A stretch of 56,696 bases of DNA from an uncultured Duncaniella sp. (GTDB lineage: Bacteria; Bacteroidota; Bacteroidia; Bacteroidales; Muribaculaceae), in contig CAJULW010000011.1 of assembly GCA_910587515.1 (NCBI GenBank), positions 1 through 56,696 on the forward strand, given 5' to 3'. The notes under the pieces were generated by a model, which had not been told where the DNA came from, searched no databases, and saw only the letters and a program-made list of their open reading frames with translations. The stretch's first letter is position 1, and each line of letters starts with the position of its first letter. Below, one piece after another: positions 33,969 through 42,554 of this stretch. The position numbers and the translations under genes were made by a program.

Positions 33969-34017
33969 GGCTTAGCACAATTAACATTAAATATTCAACC
34001 CTTAACACCAGATATAG

Positions 34018-35226
34018 ATGGCCCATATTTCAGATCGCGTACAGGCATTAGCAGCGTCAGCCACACTTGCAATGTCGCAGAAAAGCAACGAGCTTAAAGC
34101 CCATGGAGTCGATGTCATCAATCTTTCGGTAGGTGAACCCGATTTCGAGACACCCCGCCACATCAAAGAAGCCGCGAAAAAAGCTATCGATGACAACTAC
34201 ACATTCTATACTCCTGTAGCCGGTTACATGTCGCTACGAAAGGCCGTATCGGAAAAGCTCGCCAAGGAAAACGGTGTCACCTATGCACCCGAGCAAATCG
34301 TAGTGGCAAACGGAGCCAAACAAGCCCTATGCAATGTGATCCTTGCCTCTATCAATCCAGGTGACGAAGTAATCATCCCGATGCCGGCTTGGGTAAGCTA
34401 TGTCGAAATGGTCAAACTCGCAGGCGGAACGACAGTCGAGATACATGCCGACATATCACAAGATTTCAAAATCACCCCATCGCAACTCGAAGCGGTCATC
34501 ACTCCCGCCACACGGATGATATTGCTCTGCTCTCCGTCGAACCCCACAGGCAGCATATACTCCCGTGAAGAACTTAAGGCTCTAGTCGACGTTCTCGCAA
34601 AGCGTCCGGACATAATGGTGCTCGCTGACGAAATATACGAGCATATCAATTTCACAGGATCTTTCACATCGCTGGCATCATTCCCGGAGATAGCCGACCG
34701 TACAACGATCATCAACGGAGTGTCTAAAGCATACGCGATGACAGGATGGCGAATCGGCTACTGCGCAGCTCCACTATGGCTCGCAAAAGCAGTGACCAAA
34801 CTTCAGGGGCAATACACTTCCAACGCGTCATCCATCGCACAAAAAGCAGCCGAAGCCGCCTACACCGGCTCTCAGGAATGTATCAGTGAAATGAACAAAG
34901 CCTTTGAACGCCGTCGCGATCTCGTGGTAGAACTTGCCAGACAGATACCCGGTTTAAAAGTCAACCGTCCACAAGGAGCCTTCTATCTCTTCCCCGAGGT
35001 CAGCGCATATATAGGCAAAACCACTCCGGAAGGAAAAGCGATCGCGTCGTCTTCCGATCTTGCCATGTACCTTCTCGAAAAAGGCCACGTAGCCACTGTA
35101 GACGGTGCGGCATTCGGAATGGAGGGTTACATACGTCTGAGCTATGCGACCTCCGACGACAATCTACGCGAAGCCATGCGACGTATAGCCGAAACTCTCG
35201 CTTTATTGAAAGAACAAAACAAGTAA
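34018..35226 (+). CDS. aspC: Class I PLP-dependent aminotransferase (aspartate aminotransferase type)
   Basis: The 402-residue fold-type I enzyme transfers the amino group of aspartate (or a related amino acid) to 2-oxoglutarate. Visible signatures are VINLSVGEPDFETP, YTPVAGYMSLRKAV, the CSPSNPTGSIY loop, VLADEIYEHI with the PLP-ring Asp, the PLP lysine in NGVSKAYAMTGWRIGY and the carboxylate-binding Arg in YIRLSYATS. This fits the I-gamma aspartate/prephenate aminotransferase group found in Bacteroidota; exact substrate is inferred, and the gene symbol is provisional. It is 49 bp after rnfC and is followed by a terminator. Confidence 0.88.
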   Translation: MAHISDRVQALAASATLAMSQKSNELKAHGVDVINLSVGEPDFETPRHIKEAAKKAIDDNYTFYTPVAGYMSLRKAVSEKLAKENGVTYAPEQIVVANGAKQALCNVILASINPGDEVIIPMPAWVSYVEMVKLAGGTTVEIHADISQDFKITPSQLEAVITPATRMILLCSPSNPTGSIYSREELKALVDVLAKRPDIMVLADEIYEHINFTGSFTSLASFPEIADRTTIINGVSKAYAMTGWRIGYCAAPLWLAKAVTKLQGQYTSNASSIAQKAAEAAYTGSQECISEMNKAFERRRDLVVELARQIPGLKVNRPQGAFYLFPEVSAYIGKTTPEGKAIASSSDLAMYLLEKGHVATVDGAAFGMEGYIRLSYATSDDNLREAMRRIAETLALLKEQNK

Positions 35227-35234
35227 ACAATAAC

Positions 35235-35270
35235 TTAGTCCGCTTGGTCTAATTAGGCCAAGCGGATTAA
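35235..35270. terminator. Palindromic terminator after the aminotransferase gene
   Basis: Bases 35235-35252 and 35253-35270 pair along all 18 positions, counting two G-U wobbles, around the core CCGCTTGG/CCAAGCGG. It lies 9 bases after the stop and before tyrS, so tyrS may have its own promoter, though none was recognised. Confidence 0.6.
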
Positions 35271-35292
35271 TTGACTGAATAAAAATACAACT

Positions 35293-36588
35293 ATGGATTT
35301 CATAGACGAACTCACGTGGCGAGGCATGGTTCACCAAATGATGCCTGGAACACAAGAGCAGTTAAAAAAAGAAATGACCACCGCCTACCTCGGCATAGAC
35401 CCGACAGCGGACTCACTCCACATAGGCCACCTCGTCGGCGTGATGATGCTCAAGCATTTTCAACGTGCGGGACACAAACCTATCGCACTCATCGGGGGAG
35501 CCACCGGTATGATCGGAGACCCGTCAATGAAAAGCCAGGAACGCAAACTACTTGACGAAGAAACTCTACGCCATAATCAGGAAGCGATCAAAAAACAACT
35601 CGCCAAATTTCTTGATTTCGACTCCGACGCACCCAATGCGGCTGAAATGGTCAATAACTATGACTGGATGAAACACTTCTCTTTCCTTGATTTCATCCGT
35701 GACGTAGGCAAACACATCACAGTAAACTACATGATGGCCAAAGACTCCGTCAAAAAACGTCTGAGCGGAGAGTCACAGCAGGGCATGTCTTTTACCGAGT
35801 TCTCATATCAGCTCTGCCAAGGCTATGATTTCCTACACCTTTATAAAGAAAAAAACTGTCGCCTGCAGCTCGGAGGCTCAGACCAATGGGGAAACATAAC
35901 CACCGGAACAGAACTTATCCGTCGCACCGTCGGAGGAGAGGCCTATGCACTGACATGTCCGCTTATAACCAAAGCCGACGGTGGAAAATTCGGAAAAACA
36001 GAAAGCGGCAATGTATGGCTTGATCCAAGATACACATCACCATATAAATTCTACCAATTCTGGCTCAACGTTTCGGATACCGACGCTGAAAAATACATCA
36101 AAATCTTCACCGGACTAAGCCAGAACGAAATTGAGGCTCTCGTTGAGGAACAAGCCCAAAACCCCGGATTGCGCCCGCTACAGAAACGTCTTGCCAAAGA
36201 GATTACCACCATGGTTCACTCCGCTGAAGACTATGAAGCCGCTGTCGAAGCATCACAGATCCTTTTCAGCAATCATGCCGGAGAAACCCTTCGCAAGATA
36301 GACGAAGCCACATTGCTCGCGGTGATGGAAGGCGTTCCACAGTTTGAGATACCACGCAGCGCGATCAATGATGGCGCCAAGCTGGCTGACCTTCTCACTG
36401 AAACCGCAGCGGTATTTCCATCAAAAGGTGAAATGCGCAAAATGGTTCAAGGAGGAGGTGTGAGCATCAACAAAGAAAAAATCACCGATGCCTACGCTCC
36501 CGCAAACTCCGACATGCTGCTCAACGGAAAATACATCCTCGTACAACGCGGAAAAAAGAACTACTATCTGCTGCGAGTCACAGATTAA
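35293..36588 (+). CDS. tyrS: Tyrosyl-tRNA synthetase
   Basis: The 431-residue class I synthetase charges tRNA-Tyr. The HIGH motif appears as HIGHLVGVMMLKHF near residue 41. The tyrosine pocket includes YDFLHLYKE and LGGSDQWGNITTGTELIRR, and the KMSKS loop is KFGKTESGNVWLD. The C-terminal S4 RNA-binding domain spans about 355-431 (VSINKEKITDAYAPANSDMLLNGKYILVQRGKKNYYLLRV). Length and order are normal for the TyrRS type with C-terminal S4 domain. It is followed 95 bp later by a hairpin that overlaps the porT start. Confidence 0.96.
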   Translation: MDFIDELTWRGMVHQMMPGTQEQLKKEMTTAYLGIDPTADSLHIGHLVGVMMLKHFQRAGHKPIALIGGATGMIGDPSMKSQERKLLDEETLRHNQEAIKKQLAKFLDFDSDAPNAAEMVNNYDWMKHFSFLDFIRDVGKHITVNYMMAKDSVKKRLSGESQQGMSFTEFSYQLCQGYDFLHLYKEKNCRLQLGGSDQWGNITTGTELIRRTVGGEAYALTCPLITKADGGKFGKTESGNVWLDPRYTSPYKFYQFWLNVSDTDAEKYIKIFTGLSQNEIEALVEEQAQNPGLRPLQKRLAKEITTMVHSAEDYEAAVEASQILFSNHAGETLRKIDEATLLAVMEGVPQFEIPRSAINDGAKLADLLTETAAVFPSKGEMRKMVQGGGVSINKEKITDAYAPANSDMLLNGKYILVQRGKKNYYLLRVTD

Positions 36589-36683
36589 AAGCGATATCGG
36601 CTGACAATCCGCGAATCCGGCCATAAACTCCAAGATAATTTTCCGGCAAGCAATCACAGCCGATACCCTCAAATACAATATTT

Positions 36684-36726
36684 AAAAGCGGTGTTTCGTT
36701 ATTTAAAATAATGAAACACCGCTTTT
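36684..36726 (+). terminator. Hairpin that contains the porT start codon
   Basis: AAAAGCGGTGTTTC (36684-36697) and GAAACACCGCTTTT (36713-36726) form a perfect 14-bp stem, followed by T at 36727. The loop contains the AT of the porT ATG (36711), and the 3' arm encodes porT codons 1-6. It has the form of an intrinsic terminator for tyrS and at the same time would bury the porT initiation site. Confidence 0.6.
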
Positions 36727-37451
36727 TCATATCTATATACAAGTCTGCAATCCTGTTTATGGCACTCTTTGCCTATGGAACCGGGCTCATACAAGGACAG
36801 AATCTCAACGACAAGTTGATGAACAGGCCTTATGCCGACCTGCGAAGATGGCATCTTGGTTTTTCCGTCGGGCTACACACTCAGGATTTCACTTTCACCC
36901 ACAACGGATTCACCACCGACACCGGAGAGCAATGGTACGTTGAGCAACCGGCATTTCAACCTGGATTCTGCGTAAACGGACTTATAGACTACCGACTTGG
37001 GACATATTTCAATCTTCGTTTCATTCCCGGGATGTATTTCGGCAATCGAGACATAACCATGCGCGAATATAACACCGGCACGGAATTGAGGCAAAACCTT
37101 AAATCGGCCCTCATCGTACTGCCGATAGAAATGAAATTTTCGGGACTGAGATACCGCAACTCGCGACCATACATCACCGCTGGAATAATGCCAACATTCA
37201 ACGTAACCCGAAAATCCAATGACTACCTGCGCACGAAAGCCACTGATTTCTATCTCACCTGCGGTTTCGGTTGTGACTTTTATCTTCCATTTTTCAAACT
37301 CAACCCAGAGATAAAATTCTGCTTCGGATTGACCGATTCGTTAGATCATGACCGAACTGACATTTCGGAAGAACCGGAAAAATTTAAAATAACACAATCG
37401 CTCAAAAAAGCCGTATCACGCATGGTTGTCTTGAGTTTCTATTTCGAATGA
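36711..37451 (+). CDS. porT: T9SS outer-membrane protein PorT
   Basis: PorT (SprT in gliding bacteria) is an outer-membrane beta-barrel protein required for type IX secretion. The product is 246 residues, close to the length of P. gingivalis PorT. It has a signal peptide (MKHRFFISI to GLIQGQ) and the pattern expected of the family: YADLRRWHLGFSVGLHTQDF, LRFIPGMYFGNRDITM, ALIVLPIEMKF, RPYITAGIMPTFNV and the GFGCDFYLPFFKLNPEIKF segment. The start at 36711 is fixed by the signal peptide. Its stop overlaps the porP start (ATGA), so the two are translationally coupled. Confidence 0.87.
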   Translation: MKHRFFISIYKSAILFMALFAYGTGLIQGQNLNDKLMNRPYADLRRWHLGFSVGLHTQDFTFTHNGFTTDTGEQWYVEQPAFQPGFCVNGLIDYRLGTYFNLRFIPGMYFGNRDITMREYNTGTELRQNLKSALIVLPIEMKFSGLRYRNSRPYITAGIMPTFNVTRKSNDYLRTKATDFYLTCGFGCDFYLPFFKLNPEIKFCFGLTDSLDHDRTDISEEPEKFKITQSLKKAVSRMVVLSFYFE

Positions 37452-38479
37452 AAACACACCTGCACTTCCCGATAATATACACACTAATATTTCTGTCGCT
37501 TGCCATATCCGCACCCGAAACAGCCGCACAAGGCGACGCACTGCTCACCCAATACTGGGCTTTGCCTACATATTACAATCCCGGAGCGGTAGGTGACAGC
37601 GACAATCTCCGCATACGCGGAGGCGGTCGTATGCAATGGATAGGTGTTGACAACGCCCCACGTTCTTTTATCGCTGCCGCTGACATGCCTTTCAAGTTGT
37701 TCAACAAACGTTGGGGAGCGGGACTCGTGGCCCAACAGGAATCAGCCGGACTATTCCGCAACCTGACAGTAAACGCTCAATTGGCATACAAACGGAAACT
37801 ATTCAAGGGAGAGATCACGATAGCCCTCCAAGCCGGATTCCTTAACGAACAATTCAAAGGATCGGAAGTATATATACCCGGTGACGACGAATACCATGAT
37901 CCGGAAGACGACGCCATCCCCAAACGCGATGTCTCCGGGAACGCCCTTGACCTTGGATTGGGCTTGTTTTATACCCACAAAAAATTTTGGGCCGGAATAT
38001 CACTGTTGCATGCCAACAGCCCGACTGTCACTTTCACAAGCGACAGCGAATCCTCAACCGGGACATCAGGTGGCTCTGATAGTTCAGGTGACGCGATTGC
38101 AAAAAAATATCAATTCACCGCTGAGCGTACCGCCTATTTCATGGCGGGCAGCAATATTCCTGTGAAAAACACGTTATTTGAAGTGATACCTTCTATAATA
38201 GTAAGAAGTGACTTCACATTCACCGACTTCGAAATGACTGGCAGAGTGCGTTACAATAAGCTGTTCACAGCCGGCATCGGCTACCGATACAACGACGCAA
38301 TATCCATAATGCTCGGAGCGGAGATAAAAGGCATATTCGTCGGCTACAGCTACGACTATCATCTTTCTGACATAGCCAAAGCCTCTTCCGGAAGCCATGA
38401 ACTCGTAGCAGGCTACAACCTTAAACTTGATTTTTCAGAGAAAAACCGCAATAAACACAAGAGTATCCGCATAATGTAA
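37448..38479 (+). CDS. porP: T9SS outer-membrane protein PorP (SprF family)
   Basis: The 343-residue PorP/SprF protein has a signal peptide (about 1-27, ending TAAQ), and the N-terminal GDALLTQYWALPTYYNPGAVGDSDNLRIRGGGRMQW is typical of the family. It should be an outer-membrane barrel that recruits the PorK/PorN ring or surface partners. A low-complexity Ser/Gly/Thr insert (about 195-215, SDSESSTGTSGGSDSSGD) lies in a probable extracellular loop. The barrel ends with SYDYHLSDI and HELVAGYNL. It overlaps porT by 4 bases and precedes porK by 3 bp. Confidence 0.9.
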   Translation: MKTHLHFPIIYTLIFLSLAISAPETAAQGDALLTQYWALPTYYNPGAVGDSDNLRIRGGGRMQWIGVDNAPRSFIAAADMPFKLFNKRWGAGLVAQQESAGLFRNLTVNAQLAYKRKLFKGEITIALQAGFLNEQFKGSEVYIPGDDEYHDPEDDAIPKRDVSGNALDLGLGLFYTHKKFWAGISLLHANSPTVTFTSDSESSTGTSGGSDSSGDAIAKKYQFTAERTAYFMAGSNIPVKNTLFEVIPSIIVRSDFTFTDFEMTGRVRYNKLFTAGIGYRYNDAISIMLGAEIKGIFVGYSYDYHLSDIAKASSGSHELVAGYNLKLDFSEKNRNKHKSIRIM

Positions 38480-38482
38480 CTT

Positions 38483-39922
38483 ATGAAACAGATAATTCAC
38501 ATTCTCCTCTGTCTGACATTCCTGTCCGCGATAGTCTCATGCGCAACAGGAAGCCGAAGCGCCACCGGAGGCGAGGTAACAGGTGTCGGGGCTACGGCTT
38601 GGGCCGAACCGACTCCATACGGGATGGTTCTCGTATCGAGAGGTTCCGTCAAGATGGGGCCGGCCAAAGCCGACTCGCTATGGGACCTTCGCGCTGATGC
38701 CCGAGGAATTTCCGTAGACGCGTTCTGGATGGACGAAACAGAGATCACAAATTCAAAATACAAACAGTTTGTTTTTTGGGTCCGCGACTCCATAATCCGT
38801 GAACGTCTCGCTGACCCGGCCTACGGAGGCAACGAAGAATTCAAAATCGAAGAAGACCGCGAAGGCAACCCTGTGACGCCCCATCTCAATTGGACAAAGG
38901 CTATCCCATGGCGAAATGCCAACGAAGACGAACAGAGAGCGATCGAAAGTCTTTATCGCACTAACCCCATAACAGGCGTACGCGAACTTGACCCCGAGCA
39001 ACTCAACTACCGTTACGAGACATACAACCATACCGAAGCAGCACGTCGTAAACACCGTCTGAACCCCGCACGTCGTGAATACAATACCGACAAACCTGTC
39101 CCGACGGCAGTCCCGCTCATTTCAAAAGACACCGCCTATATCAACGACGATGGTGAAATCATACGTGAAACCGTGACCAGAGGTCTCACTGGCGACTATG
39201 ATTTCGTCAACACATACATCGTCAATATCTATCCCGACACAACCGCATGGATCAACGATTTCGACAACGCTTACAATGAACCATACGTGCGACTGTATTT
39301 CGCGCACGGAGGTTACAACGAATATCCAGTAGTCGGTGTAAGCTGGGAACAGGCCAACGCGTTTGCCAATTGGCGAACAGACTTCCTGCGACGCTCGTTG
39401 GGCAGGGAAGGTGTCTACATAGAACCATACCGTCTGCCAACCGAAGCCGAATGGGAATACGCTGCCAGAGCCGGCAAAAGTGAAAATATGTATCCTTGGG
39501 ACGGAGACTTGCCACTGACAGAGGACCAAGGTTGCTTCTACGCCAATTTCAAGCCACAAGAAGGCAATTTCGTTCAGGACGGCCAGCTTATCACCTCACG
39601 CGTAGGCACATACTCACCTAATGACTTCGGCCTTTACGACATGGCCGGCAACGTAAGCGAGTGGACATCAACCGCCTATACCGAAAGCGTAGGAAAACTG
39701 ACAAGCGACCTTAACCCTGAATACCGCTACGACGCCGCCTTGGAAGACCCGTATAAAATGAAACGCAAAATAGTGCGCGGAGGCTCATGGAAAGACGTTG
39801 CCCACAACATACGTTCCGACATACGAATGTGGGAATATCAAAACGAACAGCGTTCATACATCGGTTTCCGCTGTGTCCGTACACAAATCGGATTCGCAAA
39901 AGGCACTAAAGCTAAAAAATGA
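38483..39922 (+). CDS. porK: T9SS ring lipoprotein PorK (GldK)
   Basis: PorK is the outer-membrane lipoprotein that forms a large periplasmic ring with PorN. The 479-residue product has a lipobox VSC (Cys20). The formylglycine-generating-enzyme-like (SUMF1) fold follows: TPYGMVLVSRGSVKMGPAKA, VDAFWMDETEITNSKYKQFV, YPVVGVSWEQANAFANWR, YRLPTEAEWEYAARAGK, GLYDMAGNVSEW and RKIVRGGSWKDVA to SYIGFRCVRT. The insert of about 130 residues between the two halves is typical for GldK. It is complete and in the conserved order P-K-L-M-N. Confidence 0.95.
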   Translation: MKQIIHILLCLTFLSAIVSCATGSRSATGGEVTGVGATAWAEPTPYGMVLVSRGSVKMGPAKADSLWDLRADARGISVDAFWMDETEITNSKYKQFVFWVRDSIIRERLADPAYGGNEEFKIEEDREGNPVTPHLNWTKAIPWRNANEDEQRAIESLYRTNPITGVRELDPEQLNYRYETYNHTEAARRKHRLNPARREYNTDKPVPTAVPLISKDTAYINDDGEIIRETVTRGLTGDYDFVNTYIVNIYPDTTAWINDFDNAYNEPYVRLYFAHGGYNEYPVVGVSWEQANAFANWRTDFLRRSLGREGVYIEPYRLPTEAEWEYAARAGKSENMYPWDGDLPLTEDQGCFYANFKPQEGNFVQDGQLITSRVGTYSPNDFGLYDMAGNVSEWTSTAYTESVGKLTSDLNPEYRYDAALEDPYKMKRKIVRGGSWKDVAHNIRSDIRMWEYQNEQRSYIGFRCVRTQIGFAKGTKAKK

Positions 39923-39986
39923 CAGTCAAACACACCAAGAGTCCACTGACATGGCACTTCGCGTGCCGATCAACCAACATAAAACT

Positions 39987-40910
39987 ATGGAAAAAGACAA
40001 GATAAAATCCAAAATCAATACCATAATGACATGGGAAGGCGGCCAGCGACTGTTCAATTTCGCCTACAGTATCGGTGCGGCCATAGTCATATTGGGTGCT
40101 CTTTTCAAAATACTCCATCTTCCCGGGGGCAACACACTGCTATGCATAGGTATGGGCACAGAAGTATTGATGTTCATCCTTACTGCATTCGACCGTCCAC
40201 CGAAAGAATATCATTGGGAAGATGTGTTCCCCGAACTTGACGGAGGCTCCGCTGACTCAATTCGCCAGACGACCGTAACGCCCCCTGCGTCGCATCAGGA
40301 AAACGGACAAGGTTCTTTTGTCGGAATCCCTTCAGGCATTGAGTTAAGCGAACAAGACCGCTTGTCGCTAAGCGAAAGCATCAGCCACATGTCAGCCGCA
40401 GCCGGACAGCTATCAAAAATGGCTGAACTGACGACTGCCACACAGGAATATCTCGCACAGATGTCAGCGATATCATCACAGATGGAACAGTTGAGACAAA
40501 CCACCGAATCGCTCAACACCGTCTCCTCCGTACTGCTTGAAAGTTACCGTTCGATAACCGAAAATTCAGCGTCGGTCACTGAAAACTCACGTGGCTACAT
40601 CGAACGCATGGGCGACCTCAACCGCAATCTCGGGGGACTCAACACTATCTATGAAATACAACTCAAAAGCGTTTCATCACAACTTGAATCCATCGACCGT
40701 GTAAACCGTGGCATCAAGGACATACGCGACATGTACGAGAAAAGCGCGTCACAAAGCGCACGCTACTGTGAAGAAACCGAAAAAATGGCCCGTTACATGC
40801 AGCAGCTGAATCAGGTCTACGAAAAAATGCTCCATGCCATGACCGTCAACATGTATCGCCCGATGATGAACGATATACCAGGAGCAAAATCCTCCGGAGT
40901 TGTTCAGTAA
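39987..40910 (+). CDS. porL: T9SS inner-membrane motor protein PorL (GldL)
   Basis: PorL pairs with PorM to form the proton-driven motor of the secretion system. From the ATG at 39987 the product is 307 residues, close to the known PorL length; an in-frame ATG at 39951 would add 12 residues and is less likely, since family members begin just before the TWEGGQRLFNFAYSIGAA segment. Two membrane helices (about 20-40 and 48-68) are separated by ALFKILHLPGG, with Glu in GMGTEVLMFILTAFD as the probable proton-path residue. The rest is cytoplasmic, with long coiled coils (about 130-290). Confidence 0.92.
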   Translation: MEKDKIKSKINTIMTWEGGQRLFNFAYSIGAAIVILGALFKILHLPGGNTLLCIGMGTEVLMFILTAFDRPPKEYHWEDVFPELDGGSADSIRQTTVTPPASHQENGQGSFVGIPSGIELSEQDRLSLSESISHMSAAAGQLSKMAELTTATQEYLAQMSAISSQMEQLRQTTESLNTVSSVLLESYRSITENSASVTENSRGYIERMGDLNRNLGGLNTIYEIQLKSVSSQLESIDRVNRGIKDIRDMYEKSASQSARYCEETEKMARYMQQLNQVYEKMLHAMTVNMYRPMMNDIPGAKSSGVVQ

Positions 40911-40961
40911 CCCCATCACGACAACAGCAGAAAGTCAACAAAACATTATTCCTATAGATCA

Positions 40962-42527
40962 ATGGCAGAATCAGTAGTAAGACTCTCCCCGAGGCAAAAG
41001 ATGATAAACCTGATGTATATCGTCCTTACTGCCATGCTCGCCCTCAACGTATCGAGCGATGTTCTTGACGGGTTCGTACAGGTGGAAGACGGTCTTGCAC
41101 GCACTAATGCCAACGTCGGCCGACGAAACGACGCAATCTATTCCCAGCTCAAAACTTTCACTCATCAAAATCCGGGCAAAGGAACACCTTGGCTATCTAA
41201 AGCGGACGAAGTGCGACACCATGCGTCAGCACTTTTCAACATGGCCGATTCTCTAAAACGGGCCATAGTCATCGAAGCTGACGGACCAGACGGAGACATA
41301 AACAATATCGGCCGGCGCGACGACCTTGAAGCCGCAGCCGTCGTAATGCTATCACCCGGGACCAACGGTGGAGAAAAGCTACGGAAGGCGATAGATTCAT
41401 ACCGGACATACATAACCACACTGATCTCCGACCCGGCCAAGCGCATCAGCATTGAGGAATCACTGTCTACAACCCCATTCCAGCGTCCCGGGACAATAGC
41501 CTCGCAAAAATGGGAAGAAGCCAAATTTGAAAACCAGCCCGTGGTAGCAGCGGTAACCCTGCTGACAAAACTCCAGAACGACATACGTTTTGCCGAAGGC
41601 GAAGCACTCGCCAACCTCCTTGACGCTGTTGATGCCGGAGATGTACGCGTAAACGAGATAAACGCCTTTGTGATACCCCAATCGCGCATAGTCATGAAAG
41701 GCGGAAAATATTCAGCCAATATAGTGCTCGCAGCTGTTGACACCACAGCTCGCCCCGAGATATTCATAGGTGACAAAAAATTGCCGAATGATCGGGGTCT
41801 ATACGAATTCGCGACAACATCCACCGGCACATTCGACTATAACGGATACCTTAAAGTCACTCACGGAGACGGAAGTACCACACGCCATCCATTCTCGTCA
41901 AGCTATACGGTAATGGAACCTACAGCGACCGTATCAGCAACCATGATGAATGTCCTTTATGCCGGCATCGACAACCCTATAAGTATATCCGTCCCGGGCG
42001 TCCCGATGAGCGGTGTAAGCGCAGCCATGACCAACGGATCATTGAACCGCAGAGGAGACAGTTGGATCGCCCGTCCGGCCAAAGTAGGAGAAAACGCTAC
42101 CGTAACAGTCACAGCGACAATCGATGGCCGCCCTCAGACTGTAGCCACCACATCTTTCCGCGTCCGCAAACTGCCCGACCCAACGGCATTCATATCATAC
42201 ATCGGACAAAACGGAGCTAAAGAACGCTACAAAGGAGGCAAACCCTTGTCCAAAACAACACTCACATCCTCACCCGGCATTTCCGCTGCGATCGATGATG
42301 ACATGCTGAACATAGACTTTCAGGTTATGGGGTTTGAAACAGTCTTCTTCGATCAGATGGGCAACGCCATACCAGAAGTCTCACAGGGAGCTTCATTTTC
42401 GCAACGTCAGAAAGACCAATTCAAAAGACTGTCACGCGGCAAACGGTTCTACATCTCGCGAATACGCGCGAAAGGCCCCGACGGCATCGAACGCATTCTC
42501 AGCCCGGTGGAAGTCATAGTTAACTAA
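40962..42527 (+). CDS. porM: T9SS inner-membrane periplasmic arm protein PorM (GldM)
   Basis: The 521-residue protein has one N-terminal membrane helix in the conserved LSPRQKMINLMYIVLTAMLALNVSSDVLDGF segment. It is followed by a large periplasmic part, helical to about 225 and then beta-domains D2 to D4 (from about 225 on, including SRIVMKGGKYSANIVLAAVD, GDGSTTRHPFSSSYTVMEP and FISYIGQNGAKERYKGG). PorM passes motor rotation to the PorK/N ring. The length matches known PorM/GldM (about 515). It precedes porN by 27 bp. Confidence 0.95.
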   Translation: MAESVVRLSPRQKMINLMYIVLTAMLALNVSSDVLDGFVQVEDGLARTNANVGRRNDAIYSQLKTFTHQNPGKGTPWLSKADEVRHHASALFNMADSLKRAIVIEADGPDGDINNIGRRDDLEAAAVVMLSPGTNGGEKLRKAIDSYRTYITTLISDPAKRISIEESLSTTPFQRPGTIASQKWEEAKFENQPVVAAVTLLTKLQNDIRFAEGEALANLLDAVDAGDVRVNEINAFVIPQSRIVMKGGKYSANIVLAAVDTTARPEIFIGDKKLPNDRGLYEFATTSTGTFDYNGYLKVTHGDGSTTRHPFSSSYTVMEPTATVSATMMNVLYAGIDNPISISVPGVPMSGVSAAMTNGSLNRRGDSWIARPAKVGENATVTVTATIDGRPQTVATTSFRVRKLPDPTAFISYIGQNGAKERYKGGKPLSKTTLTSSPGISAAIDDDMLNIDFQVMGFETVFFDQMGNAIPEVSQGASFSQRQKDQFKRLSRGKRFYISRIRAKGPDGIERILSPVEVIVN

Positions 42528-42554
42528 GTCCATACATTATCACCATAAGCAACA

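Noticed and set aside
41165..41830. 221-codon minus-strand frame across porM
   Set aside because: Antisense shadow of porM with no signal for its own expression.
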